Of a stretch of DNA of 64,000 nucleotides, positions 54,542 to 63,354 are shown one piece after another (within the stretch, counting starts at the first letter, position 1; every line of letters starts with the position of its first letter). Both the position numbers and the translations under genes were made by a program. Source of the stretch: CBDHFQ01 sp965262565. GTDB taxonomy: Bacteria > Bacteroidota > Bacteroidia > J057. The stretch covers positions 124,001 through 188,000 of the forward strand of contig CBDHFQ010000004.1 of the NCBI GenBank assembly GCA_965262565.1, written 5' to 3'. A model generated the notes under the pieces. That model was not told the origin of the DNA, searched no databases, and was given only the letters and a program-made list of their open reading frames with translations.

Positions 54542-57229
54542 ATGAAAGTTCAATATCTGCTTTTAGGGCTCCTTTGTACTTTATTCTTTTCTGCTACAGG
54601 GCAGACTGGAATTGATGTAGCAAAACTTACCGCTGATACCAAGACGTTTATTTTTGATGACAACAAAAATACAGTTAAAAATTTTATCTATCAGGAGCTT
54701 AATGAGAAAACCACATGCTGTGGCTCAGATAGAATATACCTCGAAGTGAAAATTGATCCTTCAGGATATGTTCTACAAGTAAAAACACTTACAGGTAAAA
54801 ATGAATGCTTTAAGCAGTCCGCAGTGGATATTGTAAAGAATGTCAAGTGGGATGCTAGTAGTTTTAAAGGACCCAAGCCTATATACTTTGAAATTAAGCC
54901 TGAAGTAGAATGTGAGGGAAGTAGAGATAATGTATATGCCATGGTTCCCATCACTAATAATCAGCTACTAGATCAAACTGGTGCACTTACCAGTGCTACG
55001 CAAAGAGGTAATCCTCCTACAACTACAGAGCAACCCTCTTCTTCAGAACCACAAAATGTAGTTTCCTCAACAGAGACTGCCCCTACAGAACGAACTGCAC
55101 CTAATGAAGCAGAGCAGGTTCCTAACACTTCTGAAGCTGTGGAAGAGGTGGCAGCAAAAACTTCAAAAAATCCTTCCAATGAAGTTGTCGCAGAAAGCAA
55201 TACATTAACTATCGAACCAAAAACTGAGGTAAAAGATAACACAGAGGAAGTTCCAACTTCTGGGACTAATACTACTATAGTACAAGAACCATCAGCTCCT
55301 ACTACAGATGCCTCTGTAGCTGGTAAGAGTGATGCTGAGCCAACAAGGGAAGTTGCTGCGCCTGTGGTGAAAGAAAAAGTTGAAGAACCTGTAGTAGCTG
55401 CTGAAGAAACGAAGGTTGTAGAGAGTCCAATAAATCAAACTACTCCTGCAGAGCAACCATCAGAATCTAAAGCTGAAAATACAAATAATCAGCGATTAAC
55501 AGCTGAGGCAGTAGATACTGAACCTTCAGCTACGCCTGTTAATGAAAACGAACTTCAACTGCTGAAAGAGGAAATGGCAGAACTTAGAAGAAAAGAAGAG
55601 GAAGAGAAAGAGAAAATGCGAAAGCGTGAAGCTTATCTCGAAAGAAGAAGACAATATATTGCTGAAAAACGTAGACAAAGACAAGAAGCTGCAAGTCAAA
55701 GCGCCACTGCTGATGGCGAGGATACGATAGAGGAAGATCCCTTTGCAGAAGATTTTTCTGGAAGTGATGACCCGTTTGTTGATGGAGAGTCTGGTGGAGA
55801 TGATGGTGGTGGAGCACTAGACAGAATTGCAGAACTTAGGAGACAGCAAGAAGAAATACAGCAGCAGACAAGAGATCGCATAGCACAATATGAAGAAGAA
55901 AGACGACGATTAGAGGAAACCCAAAGACAAATTGAAGCGGAAAGACGTGAGGCTATCGCAAGACAGGAGAGCTTAGCGAGAGAGAGATTAAGGGTAGAAG
56001 AAGAAATCAGAAGGACAGAGGAAGATAATAGACAACGGCAAGAAGAGCTTGAATTAGAACAGATTGAGGTGAATCGCCAGCAGGTAGAACAATCTAGATT
56101 GGAGCAAGAACGACTTGCGGAACAACTTCAGGCAGAAGTAGAGACCTTACAAAGACAGCAAGAACGATTATTGGAAGAACTGCGAAGACAGGAAGAAGAG
56201 TTAGCTAGAATCCAACAAGATAAGATTCAGCGTGAACAAGAAATTGCATTAGGCAGACTTGAAAGACAGAAACAGATAGAAGCTGAAATTAAGCTTCTTG
56301 AACTCCAGGTACAAACAGATCTGGCTCAGGCTAGTGGGGGAGCAAGCTCAGTTCCTGGGAATCCTGAGATATCTAACGCCAGTGGCTTAGGACAGGCAAT
56401 CACAGCTGATTCTGATAGTGAGAGATTAAATATATTAATCAGGGAAATATCTCTTCTCCAGGAGGAGATTAAGAGAATGCAACTAAATATGTTGAACAGT
56501 CAGCAGAGTAATCCTGGAGGGGCATCTGTTCTTCCTTCTCGCCCGGGGAGCAATTCTCCTTCTTTAATAAGAGGTTCCAGCGCAGTCACTTCAAGTGTGG
56601 AAACAGATGAAGATACAAAAAATGCGGGTGCTGATAACTCATGGAAAGGGATTAATTACAGAGATCCGGACGTTCCTACCAGCGAATATAGAACTGTTCC
56701 AGAACCGCCTGTAAAAGTGAATGAAAGTAAAGATAATACTACCATGGTTAATCAATCTTCCGAAGCTAATTCATCAGGGGAAGTTGAGGCAGAAGCTGAG
56801 GAAGAAGTATCTGAATTTGATCCTGTCAGAGGTTATAGTCCTTCAGGTAAGCATAAGGAAACCCACGCAAATGTAGTTGGACCTCAGTTTAGTATGCCGA
56901 AATATGGAGCTGGCGAAGAAGCTATGAAGGATTTTATCAAAGATAATTTAAGAGATGCTGGAATTTGTGGGCTTGTACAAGCATTTGCTGAAGTGAACGT
57001 TGACCAAAATGGAAGGGTTATCAGCCAGAAGGTTTTGAAAGCCAACAATCCCTCTGTGATGATTAGACTTCCGGGGGTCTTACAACAACTAACATTTGAC
57101 GCTACAGAATCAAATATTCCTCGTCCTCCACTTTATATAGAATTTAAAACAGATATTTTATGCAGTCAGGATGATAGCTCAGAGGTAGACCTTAAAGAGG
57201 TAGAGAGTTATATCAAAGAGAATGAATAA
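54542..57229 (+). CDS. Exported coiled-coil protein with TonB-C-like domains at both ends
   Basis: 895 residues from ATG 54542 (signal MKVQYLLLGLLCTLFFSATG). Residues about 40-125 form a TonB-C-like domain (NFIYQELNEKTTCC, YLEVKIDPSGYVLQVKTLTG, AVDIVKNVKWD, PIYFEIKPEVEC). A long Thr/Pro/Glu linker follows (about 150-340), then a charged coiled coil (about 340-610) rich in Arg/Glu/Gln, then a second linker. A second TonB-C-like domain (about 790-880) has DFIKDNLRDAGICG, AFAEVNVDQNGRVISQKVL, PGVLQQLTFDAT and PLYIEFKTDILC. No membrane anchor helix beyond the signal. Role unknown. Confidence 0.75.
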   Translation: MKVQYLLLGLLCTLFFSATGQTGIDVAKLTADTKTFIFDDNKNTVKNFIYQELNEKTTCCGSDRIYLEVKIDPSGYVLQVKTLTGKNECFKQSAVDIVKNVKWDASSFKGPKPIYFEIKPEVECEGSRDNVYAMVPITNNQLLDQTGALTSATQRGNPPTTTEQPSSSEPQNVVSSTETAPTERTAPNEAEQVPNTSEAVEEVAAKTSKNPSNEVVAESNTLTIEPKTEVKDNTEEVPTSGTNTTIVQEPSAPTTDASVAGKSDAEPTREVAAPVVKEKVEEPVVAAEETKVVESPINQTTPAEQPSESKAENTNNQRLTAEAVDTEPSATPVNENELQLLKEEMAELRRKEEEEKEKMRKREAYLERRRQYIAEKRRQRQEAASQSATADGEDTIEEDPFAEDFSGSDDPFVDGESGGDDGGGALDRIAELRRQQEEIQQQTRDRIAQYEEERRRLEETQRQIEAERREAIARQESLARERLRVEEEIRRTEEDNRQRQEELELEQIEVNRQQVEQSRLEQERLAEQLQAEVETLQRQQERLLEELRRQEEELARIQQDKIQREQEIALGRLERQKQIEAEIKLLELQVQTDLAQASGGASSVPGNPEISNASGLGQAITADSDSERLNILIREISLLQEEIKRMQLNMLNSQQSNPGGASVLPSRPGSNSPSLIRGSSAVTSSVETDEDTKNAGADNSWKGINYRDPDVPTSEYRTVPEPPVKVNESKDNTTMVNQSSEANSSGEVEAEAEEEVSEFDPVRGYSPSGKHKETHANVVGPQFSMPKYGAGEEAMKDFIKDNLRDAGICGLVQAFAEVNVDQNGRVISQKVLKANNPSVMIRLPGVLQQLTFDATESNIPRPPLYIEFKTDILCSQDDSSEVDLKEVESYIKENE

Positions 57230-57269
57230 TAATTTGAGCTATGGCAGTAATTGCCTACAGAATATATGT

Positions 57270-57300
57270 AAAAGATGGCCTTCCAAGCCATCTTTTTTTA
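57270..57300 (+). terminator. Rho-independent terminator after the coiled-coil gene
   Basis: Arms AAAGATGGC and GCCATCTTT around a seven-base loop (CTTCCAA), then TTTTATTTG. It lies 41 bp after the stop at 57229. Confidence 0.9.
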
Positions 57301-57386
57301 TTTGAATCTAACGATACGATGCTTACAAGTGAATTCGATGTATCCTCTCTATAAACTTATGTTCCATGCGAACAGAGCAAATCTAT

Positions 57387-59288
57387 CTATCCTTCCAAAA
57401 TCTCAGCTAGCTCTAACCAGCGATTGGATTTAGTCTCCAAATCAACCTCTAAGGCTTCTAATTCCTGCGTCCAGGAAGTCAATTTACTATAATCTGACTC
57501 ACCAGAACCTAACAGCTTATGAAGTTCTGCCTTTTTCCTCTCTAATTGTTCAATCTCATTCTCCAGGCCAGTGTATTCTCTTTGTTCGTTATAAGATAAC
57601 TTCTTCTTTTTTTGGGGAGCTTGATTAGTAGCAGTTGGAGTAGAGGCCGTTTTTTGAGTTTTTGTAGATCCGGTTTCCAAACTTTGTGCAGCCTTTTGCT
57701 GAGTTTCCCATATTCTTAGTTGAGAATAACTTCCCGGAAAGTCCTTGATAATGCCTTCTCCCCTAAATAAAAAAGTATGATCCACTAAGCGATCCATAAA
57801 ATAGCGATCATGAGAAACGATCATAAGACAGCCTTCAAAATCATCAAGAAAATGTTCTAGCTTTCTAAGCGTTATGAGATCCAAATCGTTTGTTGGCTCA
57901 TCCAGAATAAGAAAATTCGGATTAGTCATTAGAATCCTTAATAAGTGAAGCCTACGCCTCTCTCCTCCACTTAACGTTTCCACTAAAGCATGATGCTGAT
58001 TTCTGGGAAAGAGAAAATGCTCTAATAATTGAGCTGCGGATAAGGTCTGGTTCTTACTCAATTCTACCGTTTCGGCTGCTTCGGTGACTACTTCTATTAC
58101 TCGTTGATTATCTTTAAATGTCCATCCAGCCTGTGTATAATAACCAAAAACAATAGTCTCCCCTTTGTTGATTTTTCCGGCATCAGGCGATTCTATTCCC
58201 ATCAACAGATTAAGGAAGGTAGTCTTCCCAACACCATTTGGACCAACAATGCCTATTCTATCTCTACGATTAAAAGTATAGGTGAAATCATCGACTATTC
58301 TGAGATCTCCATAAGCCTTCTTTAGTCTTTTGATTTCTAGCACTTTCCCTCCTATTCTTCTCCCTTTTACCTGTAGCTGAATTTCTTTGTCATCCCTGCG
58401 ATCTATAGTTTTTCCATGGAGATCCTGGGCAGCGTCTATTCTACTTTTTGATTTAGTCCCTCTCGCTTTAGGAGACCTTCGTAGCCATTCCAATTCTTTT
58501 TTGTATAAATTCCTCGCTTTCTCTAAGTTCTTATCCTGTGACAGATCTCTTTCAGCCCTTTTTTCCAAATAATAGGCATAGTTTCCCTCATAGCGGAAAA
58601 TTCTCCGTTGATCCAGCTCAATAATTTCTTCCGTAATGTTATCCAGGAAATATCTGTCGTGAGTCACTAATAGCAAGGTTTGCTTACTGGTTGAAAGGAA
58701 CTTCTCCAACCATTCTATACTTTCCAAGTCTAAATGGTTAGTAGGCTCATCCATGATGATTAGATCTGGCTGTTCCACCAATGCCTGAGCTAAGGCTACT
58801 CTCTTCCGCTGGCCTCCTGATAGTTGGGCAATAGGTCGATCGAGAAAATCCACTTGTAATTTTCCCAAAATCTGCTGGATTTCTATTTCTACATTCCACG
58901 CTCCTAGAGCTTCAATCTGTTGGGTAAGCTCCTGTAGGCGGTTTAGAGACACCGCGTCATTTTTTCCAGAAGCAATTAGTTGCTCATATTCTCTGATGGC
59001 ATTCAAGGCAGGAAGATCAGTGGAGAAAACGACTTCAGATACCGTTTTTGCTAAGGGTAAATCTGGATCTTGGGGAAGATAAGCAACCTTAATTCCTTTT
59101 CTCAAACTAATGGAACCAGAGTCAGGAGTAATAATACCTGCTAATACTTTTAACAACGTAGATTTTCCTGAGCCATTTACCCCTATAAGAGCTACCTTTT
59201 GCCCCTGAGAAAGCCCTAGACTCACATGTTCAAAGAGAATTTTATCTGCGTAGGCTTTAGAAATCTGATCTGCTGAGAGAATATTCAT
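57387..59288 (-). CDS. ABC-F family ATPase, Uup-like
   Basis: A 633-residue soluble protein with two ABC ATPase domains and no membrane part. Walker A (GVNGSGKSTLLK), signature LSGGQRKRVALAQAL and Walker B LIIMDEPTNHLD in the first; GPNGVGKTTFLN, LSGGERRRLHLLRIL and LILDEPTNDLDL in the second. A Thr/Lys-rich linker and a C-terminal coiled coil (LENEIEQLERKKAELHKLL) are as in Uup. ABC-F proteins act at the ribosome or on branched DNA intermediates. Separated from purC by 48 bp. Confidence 0.93.
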   Translation of the reverse strand: MNILSADQISKAYADKILFEHVSLGLSQGQKVALIGVNGSGKSTLLKVLAGIITPDSGSISLRKGIKVAYLPQDPDLPLAKTVSEVVFSTDLPALNAIREYEQLIASGKNDAVSLNRLQELTQQIEALGAWNVEIEIQQILGKLQVDFLDRPIAQLSGGQRKRVALAQALVEQPDLIIMDEPTNHLDLESIEWLEKFLSTSKQTLLLVTHDRYFLDNITEEIIELDQRRIFRYEGNYAYYLEKRAERDLSQDKNLEKARNLYKKELEWLRRSPKARGTKSKSRIDAAQDLHGKTIDRRDDKEIQLQVKGRRIGGKVLEIKRLKKAYGDLRIVDDFTYTFNRRDRIGIVGPNGVGKTTFLNLLMGIESPDAGKINKGETIVFGYYTQAGWTFKDNQRVIEVVTEAAETVELSKNQTLSAAQLLEHFLFPRNQHHALVETLSGGERRRLHLLRILMTNPNFLILDEPTNDLDLITLRKLEHFLDDFEGCLMIVSHDRYFMDRLVDHTFLFRGEGIIKDFPGSYSQLRIWETQQKAAQSLETGSTKTQKTASTPTATNQAPQKKKKLSYNEQREYTGLENEIEQLERKKAELHKLLGSGESDYSKLTSWTQELEALEVDLETKSNRWLELAEILEG

Positions 59289-59336
59289 AATAACATCCTA
59301 AACGACTTATCTCACACATTATTCAATAGTTGTTGG

Positions 59337-60290
59337 CTAAGAAAGGAGTTGTGTTAGCGATTCTGTAGTTGCTTCCTGAATATGTTGTACAATATTCTGG
59401 TAGTCTTTCCTTTCAAAGGGCATACCAGTAACTCTTTCATACAACTCAATATATCGCTCGGAAACTGAAGTGATAAATCCTTCATCCATATGTGGAATAG
59501 ATTGCCCTTCTTTGCCTTGAAATCCATGTTCCATCAGCCATTTTCTTACAAATTCTTTAGATAGTTGCTGCTGAGGGAGCCCTTGTCTTTGTCTTTCTTC
59601 ATACCCTTCGAGATAAAAGTAGCGAGAAGAGTCTGGTGTATGAATTTCATCTATGATATATATTTTTCCATCTCTTTCTCCCATCTCATATTTTGTGTCA
59701 ACGAGGATCAATCCTTGCTTTTGAGCCAACTCACTCCCCAATTCGAATAAGGTCAATGCGTGGTGCTTAATCTCAGCATATTCATCCGGCTCAATCATTC
59801 CCGATTTAATAATTTCATGCTCACTAATGTCCTCATCATGGCCTATGACGGATTTTGTTGTGGGAGTAATAACAGGAGCTGGAAGGGGATCATTTTCTTT
59901 TAATCCTTCTGGCAGGCTAACACCACAAAGGGATCGTTGACCGGACTGATAAACTCGCCAGGCATGTCCTGCTAGATATTTTCTAACAATTATTTCTAAA
60001 GGGAAAGGTTTGCATAGCCAACCAATCGTAACATTTGGATGAGGAACATCTATGACATGTACGGGGCATACTGCTTTTGCTGCATCAAAGAAAAAGGCAG
60101 CAGTTTGATTTAGCACCTGGCCTTTATATGGGATAGCATTTGGAAGGATATGATCAAAGGCCGAAATCCTGTCCGTTGCCACAATGACTAAAAACGTATC
60201 ACTAATATTGTACACTTCACGTACTTTTCCATTGTATTGTTCTAATTGTTTGGGGAAGGAAAATTGCGTATCGGTCAGCGTTTGGATCAT
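59337..60290 (-). CDS. purC: SAICAR synthetase PurC
   Basis: A 317-residue ATP-dependent ligase of purine biosynthesis (CAIR + aspartate to SAICAR). YNGKVREVYNIS, ATDRISAFDHILPNAIPYKG, PLEIIVRKYLAGHAWRVYQSG, LVDTKYEMGERDG and IDEIHTPDSSRYFY are all family-typical. The start at 60290 (MIQTLTDTQF) is preferred; 60308 would add six residues. It is of the longer, eukaryote-like PurC type of about 300 residues. It is followed by the ABC-F gene. Confidence 0.95.
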   Translation of the reverse strand: MIQTLTDTQFSFPKQLEQYNGKVREVYNISDTFLVIVATDRISAFDHILPNAIPYKGQVLNQTAAFFFDAAKAVCPVHVIDVPHPNVTIGWLCKPFPLEIIVRKYLAGHAWRVYQSGQRSLCGVSLPEGLKENDPLPAPVITPTTKSVIGHDEDISEHEIIKSGMIEPDEYAEIKHHALTLFELGSELAQKQGLILVDTKYEMGERDGKIYIIDEIHTPDSSRYFYLEGYEERQRQGLPQQQLSKEFVRKWLMEHGFQGKEGQSIPHMDEGFITSVSERYIELYERVTGMPFERKDYQNIVQHIQEATTESLTQLLS

Positions 60291-60401
60291 ATAGCAAAAG
60301 TTAGGCACCTAAAGTACAAAGTTTTTAAAGAAAATCATGTGGCTTGGTTGGTATATTGAAGATCCCTTTTGTAATTTAATAGGAGCGAAACAAAAAGTAA
60401 C

Positions 60402-60800
60402 ATGATTTCAGAGATAGCTTCAGCAGTAACTGGAGGAGTAAGGATAAATGTGAGAACACATTATATGGCTACAGAGTCATATCCTAAATGCAATTATTAT
60501 GTCTTTGCTTATCAGGTGGAAATAATTAATGAAACATCTTATATATTTCAATTAACTGAAAGAGAATGGCACATTCAGAATCTTATGGGAATTAAAAGAG
60601 TGGTTTGTCGGGAAGGAGTGTTGGGTAAAAAGCCCATTATCCATCCTAATGAAACGTATTCCTATGTGAGTGGGGCCCATTTTAATACAGCCCTGGGTAA
60701 GATGCACGGTTTTTATAGAATTATTAGGTTGATAGATAAAAAAGAACTACAAGTAAAAATTCCTTCATTTTCACTTGTAGTGCCATTTCTTCAAAATTGA
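60402..60800 (+). CDS. apaG: ApaG domain protein
   Basis: 132 residues, single ApaG (Ig-like) domain: GVRINVRTHYMATESYPKCN, YYVFAYQVEIINET, YIFQLTEREWHI, VVCREGVLGKKPIIHPNETY, YVSGAHFNTALGKMHGFYR. The gene name comes from a magnesium/cobalt resistance phenotype in enterobacteria; the molecular role is not settled. Cytosolic. Divergent from purC, with 111 bp between them. Confidence 0.94.
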   Translation: MISEIASAVTGGVRINVRTHYMATESYPKCNYYVFAYQVEIINETSYIFQLTEREWHIQNLMGIKRVVCREGVLGKKPIIHPNETYSYVSGAHFNTALGKMHGFYRIIRLIDKKELQVKIPSFSLVVPFLQN

Positions 60801-60836
60801 TGTTGTGTGGTCTTAAAAAAACTGTAGAGTATTAGC

Positions 60837-60956
60837 CTATCGATGGTTCCCCACCTTAGTACCGTAGCATACCTTCCCCATACTACAACCAGTAGATGCA
60901 GTAGCTAAAGCAAATACAGCAAGAACAACTAAAACAAACATTTTCAACCGTTTCAT
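60837..60956 (-). CDS. Very small lipoprotein (39 residues)
   Basis: The minus strand encodes MKRLKMFVLVVLAVFALATA, then STGCSMGKVCYGTKVGNHR and a stop. The basic start, 15-residue hydrophobic core and lipobox STGC (Cys 24) form a complete lipoprotein signal; the mature peptide is only 16 residues with a second Cys. An in-frame ATG at 60968 would add four residues. Such tiny lipoproteins occur in Bacteroidota and are often missed. No function known. Confidence 0.6.
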   Translation of the reverse strand: MKRLKMFVLVVLAVFALATASTGCSMGKVCYGTKVGNHR

Positions 60957-61019
60957 ATTTCGAGTCATTTTTTATTAAATTTAAAAGGATCTATTGATGA
61001 ATTGAAATTAAAAGTTTCT

Positions 61020-62243
61020 ATGACGTTAGGTGATGTGGATATTCTTGGCCAGCCAGAAATCCAATCAATTATTGAACAACACTTACATTTATCCCCTGAA
61101 AAAGTCGCTTTTTCCCTTTCCAACACCTCTTTACCCGCTTCTCTTATTGCTACTCAAGTGAAGTATCTTCAAAAAAGCAGACTAAAATGCCCTTCATATT
61201 ACAACTCCCGATGTATTATCCCTCCAGTTTCATTTGAGCAATCGAGCAGTGAAGAAACTGCTTTACTGAAAGCTACCAGTGGGAATCGAGTATTAGATCT
61301 TACTTGTGGGCTGGGAATAGATACCTTTGCCCTATCTAAATCCTTCCATGAGGTCCAAACGATCGAAGCATCTGAAGTCCTTTATACTGTTGCTCAACAT
61401 AATTTTAATCGGCTTGGCATAGAAAACGTCAGCATAGTTCATGCCAAAGCAGAGGATTTTATCGCGAATTATCGGAAAGCGCCTTTCGATGTGATTTATG
61501 TAGATCCCGACAGAAGAGATCCTCAAGGGAATAAGCTCGCTTCATTGGTACAAAGCAGCCCTAACATCATTTCCCTTCTTCCGGCCTTACAACAAATCAC
61601 TCCTCAACTCATAGTTAAACTTTCTCCCCTATTTGACCCACATGCTTTACCGACTATTTTTCCCGATTTAACAAGATCCGTAACAGTTTCAGTAAATCGG
61701 GAATGTAAAGAACTCCTTGCTTTTCTGTCATTCGATAACCATCAAATTGATGCACATTTATCCTTACATAAAGAGGTGTGGATTCGCCTTCATCAACATA
61801 CCTACACATACACTTTTGAATGGGAAAAGCCGGAAAGTTCTGCTCCTGATACCTTAGGTGATAGTAATATTATTTTAGAGCCAGATGTCGCATTCTATCA
61901 ATCTCATACTACTCAGGCGTTATTCGATAAGTATTTTCCTAGCTTGAAAGGAGCTATGAATCATCCAAATGGATACTTTTTTAGTTCTGATGTTCCCACA
62001 ACTCCCTTTCCCGGAAGAGTATTCGAAATCAAAGAAGTCCTTTCCTTTTCGCCCAAAAAAATTAATCAATACCTTAAGGCCCATCAGATACATCAACTCA
62101 ATATAACTAAACGCTTTTTCCCCTTCTCCATTAAGGACATTAGAAAACAGCTTCACATTAAGGATGGGGGGGAGGAATTCTTAATTTGTTCATTAGACGG
62201 TTCAAAGACTAAGAAAGCCTGGCTAGCAAATCGGATCAGTTAA
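61020..62243 (+). CDS. SAM-dependent methyltransferase of the THUMP-like group
   Basis: 407 residues. A helical N-terminal domain (about 1-85) is followed by a Rossmann methyltransferase: VLDLTCGLGIDTFALSK (SAM loop), VQTIEASEVLY, VIYVDPDRRDPQGNKL, where DPDRR is the motif of this group. A C-terminal THUMP-like RNA-binding part (FEIKEVLSFSPKKINQYLKA, ITKRFFPFSIKDIRKQL) follows. A tRNA or rRNA substrate is likely but unproven. ATG 61020 is preferred over a TTG at 61002. It overlaps the convergent EEP gene by 8 bp at the stops. Confidence 0.88.
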   Translation: MTLGDVDILGQPEIQSIIEQHLHLSPEKVAFSLSNTSLPASLIATQVKYLQKSRLKCPSYYNSRCIIPPVSFEQSSSEETALLKATSGNRVLDLTCGLGIDTFALSKSFHEVQTIEASEVLYTVAQHNFNRLGIENVSIVHAKAEDFIANYRKAPFDVIYVDPDRRDPQGNKLASLVQSSPNIISLLPALQQITPQLIVKLSPLFDPHALPTIFPDLTRSVTVSVNRECKELLAFLSFDNHQIDAHLSLHKEVWIRLHQHTYTYTFEWEKPESSAPDTLGDSNIILEPDVAFYQSHTTQALFDKYFPSLKGAMNHPNGYFFSSDVPTTPFPGRVFEIKEVLSFSPKKINQYLKAHQIHQLNITKRFFPFSIKDIRKQLHIKDGGEEFLICSLDGSKTKKAWLANRIS

Positions 62244-63288
62244 GCGCAAATTGTAGTTTTATGGCTTGATGATCGGAATACGCAAAATTCAATGGAATAC
62301 CCTCTACTGCTAACACGTTGATATTTGGGGATACGAGATAGAAATCAAGGATAGAACGGAAACTCTGGTCATCTAAAGGGCGAGCGAGTGACCTATTAGT
62401 AGGTACCTCAGAATCATACACCCATTGCCATCCCTTTTCGGGATACTCCTCAGGAACAAATTTATGGGTCTCCTCTTTGTCGACAGGAAAATCAGAAAAA
62501 CCAGAAAAATTTGGCGGATACTGGTTCCAATCTCCCCCTACCACTATATAATTTCCTTGTCGGTATTCGTGGAGCATTACTTTTTGAAGCTGTTCCAACT
62601 GTAGTGCTTTCAGGCTACCATCATCATAGGCGGAATTATGTGTATTGATAATGCACAATTCTTTATTATTGGCAAGAGGAAAGCGCATGAGGTGAAAGCA
62701 TCTATCCAGGAAAAAAAGGTTGTTCGGCCAATGATAATTTCCTTCGAATGCATATCTGACGGATTCTTTAGGCTCATACAGAGAGAAAGAGCATAGACCG
62801 GATTTAACCTTGCCTAGAGGGGTAAAGAATGGAATAGGAACAAAGCGAACGAGGTAATTTGGGGCAAAGGAAAAAGCATGATTGGGTAAGGCCTTATTGA
62901 TCATGTCTGCTTCATCGGTAAAATAGGATCTTTTTGAATCTCTATCCACCTCCTGCAATAAAACGAAATCCAGTTCTTTTGCTTTTGTTTCTAATGTTTT
63001 AATGATTCCAGATTGGTACTTATTCACCATCTCTTTTGGGCTTCGAACTTGGCTACCACCATCATAAAAAAAATCAGATTGATCTCCCAGCCCTCCATAG
63101 CCTATATTCCAGATGAGGCAGCTAAAGGTATCTTTATTGGTTAGTGTATTTGATAAAGGATTAGAGAATGGGACCTTTTCTTGAGGTTGAGGTTTGTAGT
63201 CAGTTATTTGTGCCAATAAGATGACTCCTGCCACATATGCAATGCAACAACCTATGATGATGATGAGAACAAAAAAAATCAGTTTCAT
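62236..63288 (-). CDS. Membrane-anchored endonuclease/exonuclease/phosphatase-family protein
   Basis: 350 residues from ATG 63288. One N-terminal helix (MKLIFFVLIIIIGCCIAYVA), then the EEP fold: CLIWNIGYGGLGDQSDFF, LLQEVDRDS (metal Glu), LCIINTHNSAYDDG (His), VGGDWNQYPPNF (Asp-Asn) and AYSDHQAIKLQFAL (closing Asp-His). Substrates range from DNA to phosphoinositides; not predictable. An in-frame ATG at 63327 would extend it by 13 residues. Upstream on the same strand is the helicase gene, 67 bp away. Confidence 0.88.
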   Translation of the reverse strand: MKLIFFVLIIIIGCCIAYVAGVILLAQITDYKPQPQEKVPFSNPLSNTLTNKDTFSCLIWNIGYGGLGDQSDFFYDGGSQVRSPKEMVNKYQSGIIKTLETKAKELDFVLLQEVDRDSKRSYFTDEADMINKALPNHAFSFAPNYLVRFVPIPFFTPLGKVKSGLCSFSLYEPKESVRYAFEGNYHWPNNLFFLDRCFHLMRFPLANNKELCIINTHNSAYDDGSLKALQLEQLQKVMLHEYRQGNYIVVGGDWNQYPPNFSGFSDFPVDKEETHKFVPEEYPEKGWQWVYDSEVPTNRSLARPLDDQSFRSILDFYLVSPNINVLAVEGIPLNFAYSDHQAIKLQFALN

Positions 63289-63354
63289 GATGTGCATGGA
63301 TTTTTCAAGAAATGGGGTAGTTTCCATATGAAGTGAACCTAAGGATGATGTGAG

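Noticed and set aside
55584..55881. Minus-strand frames rich in Ser or His opposite the coiled-coil gene, and similar antisense frames in porU and other long genes
   Set aside because: They mirror the repetitive or biased codons of the real gene on the other strand and show no independent coding signs.
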